In this document: piece after piece, positions 1 through 7,687 of the stretch
How positions within the stretch are numbered: position 1 is the first letter of the stretch
Layout: each line of letters opens with the position of its first letter
Made by a program: the position numbers and the translations under genes
The notes under the pieces: generated by a model
Seen by the model: the letters and a program-made list of their open reading frames with translations, nothing else
Databases searched by the model: none
Told to the model about the DNA's origin: nothing
From: Deltaproteobacteria bacterium
GTDB taxonomy: Bacteria; UBA10199; JACPAL01
Assembly (NCBI GenBank): GCA_016180855.1
Contig: JACPAL010000007.1
Span: 1-64,000 of the forward strand
DNA: 64,000 nucleotides
Reading direction: 5' to 3'

Positions 1-1613
1 AGCTCGCCCGTTTCTACATCGATATCTTCGGAGAGTAACCCCAAATGGTTGGCGTGCGAAAGGATATTTTCAAAAAGGAGGCGGCTTCGGTCCTTTTCGC
101 CGATCGTATAAAGCGCCTTGGCGAGCCAAAGGGAGGCGAGAATAAAGGCGTTTTTCGGTTTCCCGAAATCGTCGGCGTTGGTGTAGCGGAAGGCGAAACC
201 GTTCTGCATCAGCGATTGTTCGCACTGGCGGACTGTGGCAATCCAGCGGGGATCGTCCTTTTTCAGAAAACCGTACCTCTCCATCAGCAACAGGCCGACA
301 TCCAGATGTTCAGAACCATAAGATTGCGTAAAACTTCCGACGGACCTGTTCCATCCCTTTTCCTCAATCTCTCCCCGGATCTGGTCGGCGATCGCCTTCC
401 AATTGGAAACAGCGTAATCCTTTCCCAACCTCTGAGCGATTTTGATCCCCCGATCAAGAGCAACCCAGGAAAGGGTTTTTGAAAAAGTAAAATGTGCCTT
501 CCGATGCCGGAACTCCCAAATCCCGGCGTCTTCCGTATGCCAGTCCCTCGCGATCGTATTGACGAGGAATTTGACAAGCGACCAGACTTCATCCGGCATC
601 TTTTCAAATTCGTAGTGAAGGTAGTAGAGATAGAGTGTGTTTACGATCTCACCGAAGATATCGTTTTGTTGCGTATGACAGGCGTTGTTGCCGATCCGAA
701 CCGGGCTGGAGTTTTTATATCCCTTGAAATGGCTTAGGATTTTTTCCTCGAGATCGGCCCTCCCACCGATTCCATAAACGATCTGAACCTTGGTCTGCTT
801 GCTCTCAAAGAGGTGCAGGAGAAAATGAATAAAAGCCCGTGCCTCCTCGAAGTGGCCGATACTCTTCAAGGCCTCCAACATGAGGGAGGCGTCACGGAGC
901 CAACAGTAGCGGTAGTCCCAGTTTCTTCCCTCTCCGATGACCTCCGGAAGGGAGGTCGTCGGTGCCGCAATGATCGCACCGGTTTCCTCATAGGTCATCA
1001 GTTTCAGGGTGAGTGCCGACCGGAGGACTGTCTCGGAATAGAGGTTCGGTAATCGGCAATGGCCCGACCAGGTTTCCCAGTAGCCTTTTGTCTTTTCAAA
1101 CATCTCATGGGCATAGACGAGTGTGGGGGCCTCGATCTTTTCGTGGTAGGTTAGGAGAAGGTATTCTTCCCGCTCAAGTGGGAGGGGGCTCTCTGTCAGG
1201 ACGCCGTTCAGAGGGAGGCTTGAGTAGAGAAAGAGGCTTTCGAGGCCGTTGGAGGCGGTGATGACCGCCTGTCTTTTTCGGACGGACGTCTCGCCTTGGG
1301 CGTAGTTCATTTTGGGTTGAAATGAAACCTTGAGAAGAGACCGACCGCGCAGTGGTTTCAAAATCCTGATGATCTCGACGGGCCTCCGGTAGTCCGTCCC
1401 TTCTCGGTAGCGAGGCATGAAATCAAGCAAAGCAAAGGCGTTTTCCCCGTCATCGAATTCCGTTTGAAGGATGTTGGTTTGGGGCAGGTAGACCTGCGAA
1501 ATTCTTGCGGCGCCGGCAAGAGAGACCTGGAAATGACCCCCTTGGGCGTCCAGTATCCTGGCGAAGGCGGAGGGGCTGTCGAACTTGGGGAGGCAGCACC
1601 ATTCAATGCTCAA
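1..1613 (-). CDS. Glycoside hydrolase family 15 protein (glucoamylase/trehalase type), partial
   Basis: The minus strand stays open from the left edge to about 1613 and encodes a GH15 enzyme, expected to release glucose from alpha-glucans or trehalose. Seen: SIEWCCLPKFDSPSAFA near the start, then AAPTTSLPEVIGEGRNWDYRYCWLRDAS (around 870-990), the hallmark GH15 core, and ANHLGLLSEDID near the edge, which matches the family's C-terminal part. The last ~30 codons lie outside the window. The N-terminus is odd: family members carry about 25 residues before the SIDW motif, but here the only nearby start is TTG at 1613, overlapping the end of the upstream arsC-like gene. Both genes look cut at this junction. 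Family assignment is secure; the start is not. Confidence 0.88.
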   Translation of the reverse strand, partial: MSIEWCCLPKFDSPSAFARILDAQGGHFQVSLAGAARISQVYLPQTNILQTEFDDGENAFALLDFMPRYREGTDYRRPVEIIRILKPLRGRSLLKVSFQPKMNYAQGETSVRKRQAVITASNGLESLFLYSSLPLNGVLTESPLPLEREEYLLLTYHEKIEAPTLVYAHEMFEKTKGYWETWSGHCRLPNLYSETVLRSALTLKLMTYEETGAIIAAPTTSLPEVIGEGRNWDYRYCWLRDASLMLEALKSIGHFEEARAFIHFLLHLFESKQTKVQIVYGIGGRADLEEKILSHFKGYKNSSPVRIGNNACHTQQNDIFGEIVNTLYLYYLHYEFEKMPDEVWSLVKFLVNTIARDWHTEDAGIWEFRHRKAHFTFSKTLSWVALDRGIKIAQRLGKDYAVSNWKAIADQIRGEIEEKGWNRSVGSFTQSYGSEHLDVGLLLMERYGFLKKDDPRWIATVRQCEQSLMQNGFAFRYTNADDFGKPKNAFILASLWLAKALYTIGEKDRSRLLFENILSHANHLGLLSEDIDVETGE

Positions 1614-1974
1614 GCCACTCTTCTTCGCCGGGAATGGCCACGGGGTCCTCCAAGGGCCAGAGGATTTTTTTATCTGTTTTGAGTATTGAAGTGGCCCCCC
1701 ATGCCGGTTTGGCAAGGACAATCACCCGATCAAAATACATCTCACACACTTCCGCAAGCATCTTGGACTTCTGACTTGAGATGTCGATCCCGATCTCCCT
1801 CATGACCTCAATGGTAATTCGATTCAACTCACCAGGATAAAGACCGGCGCTTGTTATTGAAAAACTTCCCGGAAGGAACGCACGGGCCAGCCCCTCCGCC
1901 ATTTGACTCCGACAAGCATTGTATTCACAAACAAAGAGAATTTTCACCGGGGCAAGTGTATTTTGCCCTCCCAT
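1603..1974 (-). CDS. LMW-phosphatase-type arsenate reductase, C-terminally shortened
   Basis: 123 residues of the low-molecular-weight tyrosine phosphatase/ArsC fold. The P-loop CEYNACR followed by SQMAEG is intact near the N-terminus, and the DP motif region (WPLEDPVAIPG) is present. Family members normally continue about 20-25 residues beyond the GTEE-like segment as an amphipathic helix; here the protein stops at GEEEWLEH. That is exactly where the GH15 frame begins, which suggests a deletion that fused two gene ends. A GTG codon at about 1950 is an alternative start (VKILFVCEYN), since the 1974 ATG lacks a clear Shine-Dalgarno. It may still be partly functional as a phosphatase or reductase, but could be decaying. 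Confidence 0.75.
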   Translation of the reverse strand: MGGQNTLAPVKILFVCEYNACRSQMAEGLARAFLPGSFSITSAGLYPGELNRITIEVMREIGIDISSQKSKMLAEVCEMYFDRVIVLAKPAWGATSILKTDKKILWPLEDPVAIPGEEEWLEH

Positions 1975-1993
1975 GCTGTCAAGTTAGATTCGC

Positions 1994-2155
1994 TCATATT
2001 TTCTCTCCTTCAATCAGCAAATAGGTATCCGCCTTCAAGTAGGTCGTGCGAATCACCTTAAGCGATTTGATAGAATGAATGTGATCCAAAGTTTTGCGAT
2101 CGAACCGCGCCCCACAGACAAACTCGACAAACGGAGCGAGGATTTTCTGGCGAAG
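1994..2155 (-). pseudogene. C-terminal remnant of a class I methyltransferase-like gene
   Basis: The open minus frame after a TAA at 2156-2158 encodes about 53 residues ending TTYLKADTYLLIEGEKI and a stop. It resembles the last strand and hairpin of small SAM-dependent methyltransferases (my reading; no search run) and has no start or SAM-binding motif. A closely similar tail lies at 26167-26262, also just upstream of a minus-strand gene. Nothing else recognisable sits between 1975 and 2216. Confidence 0.5.
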
Positions 2156-2216
2156 TTAAAGGGGGAAATTTATAACTCATTTTTTCTGTTTTTTTTCATA
2201 TGTCCGATTCTTTTCT

Positions 2217-3329
2217 TCACATGATCTCCAAAAATTTTCTTAAAAAGGGATCAATAATGAAAAGGTGATTTTCAGTATCAAGGGAGAGGAGGGGGCAGTC
2301 TTCCAGTTCTTTCTTGATACGGGCCAGTTCGGAAGCCGGTAACCCCGACTCTTCCTGCATATCACTGCCGGAGTATTTTTTAACCGGCCCTATTTTCGCG
2401 ACTGCCCCAATGAATTTTTTTTGCAATGAACTGTAACCATACAGGGCAGAGAAATAGCGGCCCCGCTTTGATTCCACAGCCGATTCAAAGGCGCTGTCGA
2501 TGTGGCCTTGGGTGATTTCCAGATTTGAAAAATTCTCCACAATCCAGGCCCCTAGTTCATTAACGTAGTTTGGGACATTATTCATGAGATCCAACATATA
2601 TTGCGCCTCCTTTTTCTGGATCAAAATGTTCGAGGCCGCAAATCGCTCGTTCAGATAAGGCAGATAGTCTTCGACGGGGATTGGTTTTAATTCCATGTCT
2701 TCCCCAAAACTAAAAAATGGGAGTTTCTTGTCATTGAAGATTTTATAGAGCAGTCTTTGATTGCTCCCCATGAGAAGAATCGCCGCCTTGGAGAGCTGCT
2801 GGAATTCTCTGCGAAGAAAGGCCTGGACTTTTTTAAGTTCGGCAATAGCCTGGAATTCATCAATGATGAGAACCAATTCGTTTTTTTCGGAGATCTCCGC
2901 CAATTTGTGAAACAGTTGTATTAAATAAGTTTCGGGATGATGAAAGGCCATTTTTTCCATTGATAATTCAACGCCACCGGGAAGGTTGATCTTCAGCCGG
3001 GCCAGGAGGTCATTGAACAAGCCTTTGACCTTCTGGGCAGGAAACTGTTTTTTGAACGCCAGATCGCTGTGAGTATGAAATCTCTGCGCCACCTCTTCGA
3101 GTGAACTTGTCTCATTCAGGTCAACATAGAGATGGAAGGCATTTGGTTGAACAGCTCGCCTCCTCTGACTACAAACATGCACGAGAGAGGTCTTTCCCAT
3201 GCGCCGAATACTATAAAGGACCAAGCGACCCTGACGCTCCATGACAGAGAGGACCCGCTTGATCTCCTTTTGGCGGTCACAAAGATCCTCCGAATCCAAA
3301 ATCACGTCGAATTTAAACAACTTGGCCAC
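2217..3329 (-). CDS. P-loop ATPase of the archaeal-type ATPase_2 family
   Basis: 370-residue STAND/AAA-like ATPase of unknown role. Seen: a Walker A variant in SIRRMGKTSLVH (residues ~41-52), Walker B LVLIIDEFQ (~150-160), a sensor-like LLMGSNQR, and a C-terminal winged-helix-like part (ARIKKELEDCPLLS). The start is GTG at 3329, because a near-consensus promoter ends only six bases upstream, making the message essentially leaderless. No toxin, nuclease or antitoxin partner is adjacent; the neighbour downstream is a methyltransferase remnant and upstream is the anti-sigma gene. Related ATPases are often single mobile-like genes with unknown substrate. A separate ATPase of similar architecture is at 51217-52191. 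Confidence 0.8.
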   Translation of the reverse strand: MAKLFKFDVILDSEDLCDRQKEIKRVLSVMERQGRLVLYSIRRMGKTSLVHVCSQRRRAVQPNAFHLYVDLNETSSLEEVAQRFHTHSDLAFKKQFPAQKVKGLFNDLLARLKINLPGGVELSMEKMAFHHPETYLIQLFHKLAEISEKNELVLIIDEFQAIAELKKVQAFLRREFQQLSKAAILLMGSNQRLLYKIFNDKKLPFFSFGEDMELKPIPVEDYLPYLNERFAASNILIQKKEAQYMLDLMNNVPNYVNELGAWIVENFSNLEITQGHIDSAFESAVESKRGRYFSALYGYSSLQKKFIGAVAKIGPVKKYSGSDMQEESGLPASELARIKKELEDCPLLSLDTENHLFIIDPFLRKFLEIM

Positions 3330-3335
3330 AGTTAT

Positions 3336-3392
3336 TTTATATAGTAATATATATATAAAGTCAATTATGTTTACTTATATATTTATAAGTAA
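3336..3392 (-). promoter_or_regulatory. Strong promoter with upstream palindrome for the ATPase gene
   Basis: On the minus strand, TTGACT (3359-3364), a 17-bp spacer and TATAAA (3336-3341) precede the GTG start by six bases. Directly upstream of the -35 lies a perfect palindrome at 3371-3392 with 9-bp arms (TTACTTATA) and a 4-nt centre. This suggests a leaderless, possibly autoregulated gene. Confidence 0.6.
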
Positions 3393-3402
3393 ATAACTTG
3401 CC

Positions 3403-3702
3403 TCACACCCTCTCCCCTGCCTTCTGAACCAGAAACTCAAACAGTTTTTCTTTGAATTCCGGATCGAGCATCGGCCTCTGAAACGTCTTTACCAACGCCG
3501 CCGTCTTGCGATAGGCCGCGATGAAACGCTGACAGTTTTTACAAGCCTTGAGGTGACGTTCTACTGCCTTCATGGTCGATGAATCCAAGGACCCTTCCAA
3601 AAAGTCGTAGGCGAACTGCTCGACCTCTTCACAGGTAGGTAGCCCCATGAGGCCAAACATGGCCCGGATCATTTTGTGCTTAATGGACATATCTTTCCTC
3701 AA
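3403..3702 (-). CDS. Zinc-finger anti-sigma factor (soluble)
   Basis: 99 residues with a zf-HC2/ZAS signature: CEEVEQFAYDFLEG, followed by the metal site HLKACKNC (H-x3-C-x2-C). It overlaps the 3' end of the ECF sigma gene by 23 bp, the usual arrangement for translationally coupled sigma/anti-sigma pairs. There is no transmembrane segment, so it is a cytoplasmic ZAS-type regulator that probably senses redox or metal state through its zinc-binding cysteines (inference). The C-terminal part (KTAALVKTFQRP...) is helical and would not span the membrane. An internal ATG at the MSIKHKMI segment is an alternative start. Confidence 0.8.
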   Translation of the reverse strand: MRKDMSIKHKMIRAMFGLMGLPTCEEVEQFAYDFLEGSLDSSTMKAVERHLKACKNCQRFIAAYRKTAALVKTFQRPMLDPEFKEKLFEFLVQKAGERV

Positions 3703-4303
3703 TCCTTTTCCTTAAAAACAATCGCGCCCGATGCACTCGATTTTTCATCGCCGGTTTGGTCAGTTCCAAAATCTTGCAGACCTCCTCTTCCGGCAGTTGC
3801 TCGACATCCTTCAAGAGATAGGCGGTCTTTAAGTCATCGGGCAGAAGCTCGATCGACTCCTGGACAAATTGTTGAAACTCCTTCTCGACAAATTTCTCAT
3901 CCGGGAGCTTTGACCAGTCTGAGAAATTTTCCAGATGGATACCGCTTTCGTATTTTGGCAAGACCTCCTCCCACGAAACCGTCTTCTTCCCTTTATCGGG
4001 CCGAAGCCTCATCAACGACTCGTTCACGGTGACCCGATAGAGCCAGGTATATAATGAAGACGAGCCTTCAAACGTGTCGATCTTTTCCACCACCTTGAGT
4101 AACACCTCCTGAACAATCTCTTGGGCTTCTTCGGGGCGTTTCACGAACCGGAGTGAAAGCCTGTACAGTTTATCCGACCAGCGGGAGATCAATTCACGAA
4201 AGGCCCAATCGGCCTTCTCGCGGAGGCCCTGAATCAGTTCCTTCTCACTGAGATTAGATGCGGCGGCTGGCTGAAAATCTCGCGATTTTGGAAGAGTTTC
4301 CAC
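3680..4303 (-). CDS. ECF-type RNA polymerase sigma-70 factor
   Basis: 207 residues. Region 2 (FRELISRWSDKLYRLSLRFVKRPEEAQEIVQEV, residues ~35-68) and region 4 (LPDDLKTAYLLKDVEQLPEEEVCKILELTKPAMKNRVHRARLFLRKRI, ~150-200) are both clear, with the D/E-rich core-binding helix and the ECF helix-turn-helix. It directs RNA polymerase to a stress regulon that cannot be read from this sequence. It is the first gene of a two-gene unit with the zinc anti-sigma factor downstream. It is divergent from the ATPase gene at 4392; the 88-bp gap holds that gene's promoter, and no clear self-type ECF promoter could be recognised. Confidence 0.9.
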   Translation of the reverse strand: METLPKSRDFQPAAASNLSEKELIQGLREKADWAFRELISRWSDKLYRLSLRFVKRPEEAQEIVQEVLLKVVEKIDTFEGSSSLYTWLYRVTVNESLMRLRPDKGKKTVSWEEVLPKYESGIHLENFSDWSKLPDEKFVEKEFQQFVQESIELLPDDLKTAYLLKDVEQLPEEEVCKILELTKPAMKNRVHRARLFLRKRIEERYVH

Positions 4304-4354
4304 AGGGGCTGCAAATCTAGCAAAATCTCAAGGAATGGGAAGACAAAACCCCTC

Positions 4355-4391
4355 TTGACTATGACCCAAAAAACAACGTAGTATTTGGGTC
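4355..4391 (+). promoter_or_regulatory. Promoter overlapped by an inverted repeat, leaderless start
   Basis: TTGACT (4355-4360), an 18-bp spacer and TAGTAT (4379-4384) end seven bases before the GTG at 4392. The 8-bp inverted repeat GACCCAAA (4363-4370) / TTTGGGTC (4384-4391) brackets the spacer and -10 box, as expected for a repressor site. No Shine-Dalgarno can fit. Confidence 0.6.
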
Positions 4392-5555
4392 GTGTTCCAA
4401 AGATCAATCAACCTATCGAAATCGCACTCTTTTTTTTTGTTCGGACCAAGAGGAACCGGAAAATCGACCCTCTTAGATCGTTTTTTCGAGCCCGAAGAAA
4501 GTGTGGTGTTGAATTTGCTGGATTTTGAACTTGCCAACGAACTGGCAAGCTATCCCAATAATCTGCTGAACCGTCTCGCCCCCTACGCGGGTAAAAGGGC
4601 CTGGGTGGTGATTGATGAAGTCCAAAAGGCGCCCCCGTTGTTGGACCTGGTGCATAAGTTTATCAAAGAAAAACGGTTCAAATTTGCCCTGACCGGTTCA
4701 AGCGCCAGAAAACTGAAACGGGGCGCGGCGAATCTTTTGGCCGGAAGGGCCTTTATTTACCATTTGTTTCCACTGACGGTGACTGAGCTGCAAGCCCGAT
4801 TTTCTCTTGATGAAGCGCTGAAGTTCGGAACACTTCCGGAGATTTTTAATTTCGAAAATGAATCGGATAAAGCGAGCTTCTTAAAGGCTTACTCCAAGAC
4901 CTATCTCAAGGAAGAGATAATGACGGAACAAATTGTTCGCAATCTGCCGCCGTTTCGCCGTTTTCTGGACGTTGCGGCCCAAATGAATACCGGCGTTATC
5001 AGTTATTCCAATATCGCGCGGGATATTCATTCCGATCCGAAAACCGTGAGCGGGTATTACGATATATTAGAGGATACCCTGCTCGGAATCAGACTTCCCG
5101 CCTACCACACGTCCATCCGAAAACAGCAAAAAAAAGCTTCAAAATTTTATCTGTTTGACACGGGTGTTGCGCGAGCTTTGGCCGGACAGGTTGATTACGA
5201 TTTGGTCCCACGGAGCTTTGAATACGGACAATTGTTTGAGGCATTTATTATCAATGAGATTCATCGTCGCCTCACCTACCAAGGCAAGCAATTTAAGCTG
5301 TCCTACTTGCGGGTCAAGGAAGACCTGGAGATCGATTTGATTATCGAACGTGGAAAATTGGCTCCAACATTGGTAGAAATCAAGTCCGCGAACAGGGTAG
5401 ACGAACGTCACGCAAAGGGACTTCTGACACTGGGGAGTGATTTTAAATCACCCAAACAATATTTAATCTCGAATGATCCGGATCAAAAGCGTTTCTCAAC
5501 TGTTTCAGCCTGTCCATGGGCTGAGGCGATCGATCGTATCGTAAGTGACGCGTAA
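4392..5555 (+). CDS. AAA ATPase with DUF4143 domain
   Basis: 387 residues in the widespread ATP-binding/DUF4143 family, whose cellular role is unknown. Seen: Walker A FGPRGTGKSTLL (residues ~18-30), Walker B AWVVIDEVQKAP (~75-85), sensor ALTGSSARKLKRG, and the C-terminal nuclease-like DUF4143 domain with EIDLIIERGKLAPTLVEIKSA (~315-335), a D-x(n)-E-x-K arrangement. Such proteins are usually solitary, strain-variable and often compared to addiction or defence ATPases. The GTG start abuts the operator/promoter, giving a leaderless transcript. A bidirectional terminator follows. Divergent from the sigma-factor operon. Confidence 0.9.
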   Translation: MFQRSINLSKSHSFFLFGPRGTGKSTLLDRFFEPEESVVLNLLDFELANELASYPNNLLNRLAPYAGKRAWVVIDEVQKAPPLLDLVHKFIKEKRFKFALTGSSARKLKRGAANLLAGRAFIYHLFPLTVTELQARFSLDEALKFGTLPEIFNFENESDKASFLKAYSKTYLKEEIMTEQIVRNLPPFRRFLDVAAQMNTGVISYSNIARDIHSDPKTVSGYYDILEDTLLGIRLPAYHTSIRKQQKKASKFYLFDTGVARALAGQVDYDLVPRSFEYGQLFEAFIINEIHRRLTYQGKQFKLSYLRVKEDLEIDLIIERGKLAPTLVEIKSANRVDERHAKGLLTLGSDFKSPKQYLISNDPDQKRFSTVSACPWAEAIDRIVSDA

Positions 5556-5607
5556 GAAAGATTCTCCCGCCCGGAGAGACCTTTTCGTTCTCGGGTTCTT
5601 GCAATGA

Positions 5608-5639
5608 AAAAGCCCTCGGATAATGGTCCGAGGGCTTTT
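5608..5639. terminator. Bidirectional intrinsic terminator
   Basis: A perfect 13-bp stem (AAAAGCCCTCGGA / TCCGAGGGCTTTT) with a 6-nt loop, carrying an A-run on one side and a T-run on the other. It lies between the convergent ATPase gene and the Cys-repeat peptide gene and can serve both. Confidence 0.9.
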
Positions 5640-5659
5640 ACTTAATCGGGATCAGGGAA

Positions 5660-5947
5660 CTATTCCTTCATCGCGGTGCAGGAACCTTTCTTTCCCTCCT
5701 CCTTTTCGCCCTTCTTTTTCTTATCCTTCATCCCACTGCAGGAGCCTTCCTTCGCCTCCTCCTTCTTCTTGTCCTTCATGGCGCCACAGGAACCACCGGC
5801 GCACGATCCTCCCTTCCCCTTCTCCTCTTTCTTCTCCTGCTTGGCAGGTTCATCCCCGGCAAAGGCAAGGCTTCCTATCCCCGGGGCGAATGTCGTCGCC
5901 AGAAAACCGGCGAGTGTGAGACTGGTGATTAGCTTTTTCTTGTCCAT
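5660..5947 (-). CDS. Exported Cys-repeat peptide, candidate modified-peptide precursor
   Basis: 95 residues. A Sec signal peptide (residues 1-30, KK then LITSLTLAGFLATTF, cleavage near FA|GDE) is followed by a Lys/Glu-rich low-complexity tail. The tail repeats a GSC-x-x-MK unit: Cys49, Cys54, Cys70 and Cys90, each after Gly-Ser, three of them two residues before a Met-Lys. A good Shine-Dalgarno (AAGGAGG) precedes the ATG. The design (signal peptide plus repeated short Cys motif) recalls HvfA/bufferin-type precursors modified on cysteine. No DUF692 (MNIO) enzyme is visible here; instead a radical SAM/SPASM gene and a DoxX gene lie divergently 147 bp away. Function as a metal-binding or modified peptide is inference. 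Confidence 0.75.
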   Translation of the reverse strand: MDKKKLITSLTLAGFLATTFAPGIGSLAFAGDEPAKQEKKEEKGKGGSCAGGSCGAMKDKKKEEAKEGSCSGMKDKKKKGEKEEGKKGSCTAMKE

Positions 5948-6016
5948 TTTTTCCTCCTTTTGACAGGGTTAGATGACGAGACCGACGAAAAGTCTCATGG
6001 AGTGAATCAAAAATCC

Positions 6017-6034
6017 ATATGATCAATATCATAT
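6017..6034. promoter_or_regulatory. Palindromic operator candidate in the divergent promoter region
   Basis: Perfect inverted repeat ATATGAT-CAAT-ATCATAT, sitting about 70 bp from the peptide start and 61 bp from the radical SAM start. It is placed to control both divergent genes. The AT-rich 7-4-7 dyad is loosely like Fur-family or MerR-type sites; the regulator is not identifiable. Confidence 0.5.
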
Positions 6035-6094
6035 CGGAACTTTCCGAAGAAACTTTTATTGAGAAGAGTCATCTAATCGTCTTGAGAGGCCACC

Positions 6095-7205
6095 ATGCAT
6101 TGTTATTTTGCCGTCAGCAAGGTTTGTAATCTCCGGTGCAGCTATTGTTATGTCTCGGAATATAACAAGAGCCACCAGGACGACTACGATCGACGGGCGC
6201 TGTCGGCTGCGGAGAGATTTGTTGAGAAAGCAGGGACAGAAAAACTCCCGCTCGAGAGCGTCACACTGCATGGGGCTGAACCGACGATCCTCACAGCCAG
6301 GACGCTGGGCCAAATCGTAAATCTCTTTGCGAAACCAACTGACAACGATGTTCGAATCCAGTCCAACGGGACCCATTTTACACCGAAATATCTGGATGAC
6401 TTGCTGGGGGTAATACAGGATCCCGCAAAATTCTTTATCGGGATCAGCATGGACGGCAGCGCCGTGATCCATAATCCACAAAGAAACGACACGTGGGATC
6501 TCGTCTTTCGGAACATCATGGAACTCCGCGCCCGGAATTTTCAGACAGGGCTCCTGGCAGTCGTCACGAGCTTGACCCTCAAACACCTGAAGGAATTTGG
6601 GCTCTGGGTGGAATACATGAGACCGCTTGTCCACAGCATCACCTTTAAGCTTGGTGAGCATGGATTTGGGCTAACCGGCGTTCCAGCCGGACCTCTGCAT
6701 CCAGGACGGCAACGAATGTGAATTTTATGAATTCGACATCGATGGAAACTGCTACTCGTGCAACAAGAACTACCTCGAGACCGGGGTCTTTGCGAACTGG
6801 TTCGAGGAGCCGTTTGAAACGGTAGTGTCCAAGAGGCAGAGCCTCTACGGATCACGGCCTGTCGATCCGGAGTGTCAGTCCTGTCCCTACCTTTCGATTT
6901 GTCACAGCGGCTGTCCGCTCACACGGGAGGAAGGGAAATCGGTCGATTGCCGGATCAAGAAGGAGATCTATGCGCGGTTTGCAGAAGAGGGGATCGACCC
7001 CGAACTTTTCTTCAAGATTGGGAAAAGATCGACAGTAGAGACAATAAAGACAGCAAGATTTCTGAATCTGTTATTGAAGAACCGGCAGATGACTATTGGG
7101 GAGGCCCAGGAGACGCTTCAAATCACCAACGAGGAGAGGAATGATTCACTCGAATTGATCAAAAAACTTTACAATGAGGGCGACCTCAAGGAGGATTTAT
7201 GTTGA
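6095..7205 (+). CDS. Radical SAM/SPASM peptide-modifying enzyme, frameshifted
   Basis: About 370 residues in two frames. The first frame (6095-6680) has the cluster motif CNLRCSYC (C11, C15, C18), HGAEPT in place of the usual GGEP, and SNGT. The second frame (from about 6681 to 7205) carries the SPASM auxiliary-cluster region: GNCYSC, then CQSCPYLSICHSGC (C-x2-C-x5-C-x3-C) and a final VDC, plus a helical C-terminal tail. The two halves join only if one base is gained or lost around 6672-6692, where CCGGC...GCCGG forms a small hairpin. SPASM enzymes typically modify ribosomal peptides or sulfatases. The exported Cys peptide next door is the obvious candidate substrate. Start ATG follows AGAGG. 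The frameshift may be real, programmed or an assembly error. Confidence 0.82.
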
Positions 7206-7687
7206 CCAAACTTAAAGCCATCTACGAAAAATGGTTGCTCTGCACGGGGATATTGGCAAGCTTCTTTCTTCTACTCACAAGAATCAACTGGGGGTGGCAG
7301 TTTTTGGTTACGGGCAAAGGGAAGCTCGCGAATCCCGGTCCGGTGATCGAATTCTTTCAAGGACTCGGGATACCGTTTCCGACCTTCAACGTCTATCTGG
7401 TCGGCCTGACGGAATTTTTGGGTGGCCTCTTTTTGATTTTGGGGCTCGGATCCCGGATCATCACGATCCCTTTGGCGATCACGATGTTCGTCGCCTATCT
7501 GACCGCCGATCAGGCCGCCTTTTTCTCATTCTTCTCCGATACGGAGGCGTTTGTGAAGGCGACACCGTTTCCGTTTCTGATCACGGTCCTGACGGTCCTC
7601 TTCTTCGGAGCGGGTACCTTCTCCGTCGACAGGCTCATCGGAAGATTTTTCTCAAAATCCTACTCCTGCGCGGAGGATAAAGGTTGA
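7199..7687 (+). CDS. DoxX-family membrane protein
   Basis: 162 residues with four predicted membrane helices (around residues 15-30, 62-84, 88-106 and 120-140) and the DoxX-type WGWQFLVTGKGKL and GLGIPFP-like segments. It overlaps the radical SAM stop by seven bases, so the two are translationally coupled. DoxX proteins in HvfABCX-type operons (HvfX) accompany Cys-peptide maturation, which makes this partner informative, although the family also occurs in many unrelated oxidoreductase contexts. Probable inner-membrane location. The downstream LCAT gene overlaps its stop. Confidence 0.85.
   Translation: MLTKLKAIYEKWLLCTGILASFFLLLTRINWGWQFLVTGKGKLANPGPVIEFFQGLGIPFPTFNVYLVGLTEFLGGLFLILGLGSRIITIPLAITMFVAYLTADQAAFFSFFSDTEAFVKATPFPFLITVLTVLFFGAGTFSVDRLIGRFFSKSYSCAEDKG

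Noticed and set aside
5660-7687. Assigning the locus to a known HvfABCX/bufferin operon
   Set aside because: No DUF692 or DUF2063 gene is present; only the DoxX gene and the peptide type fit, so the known name would mislead.
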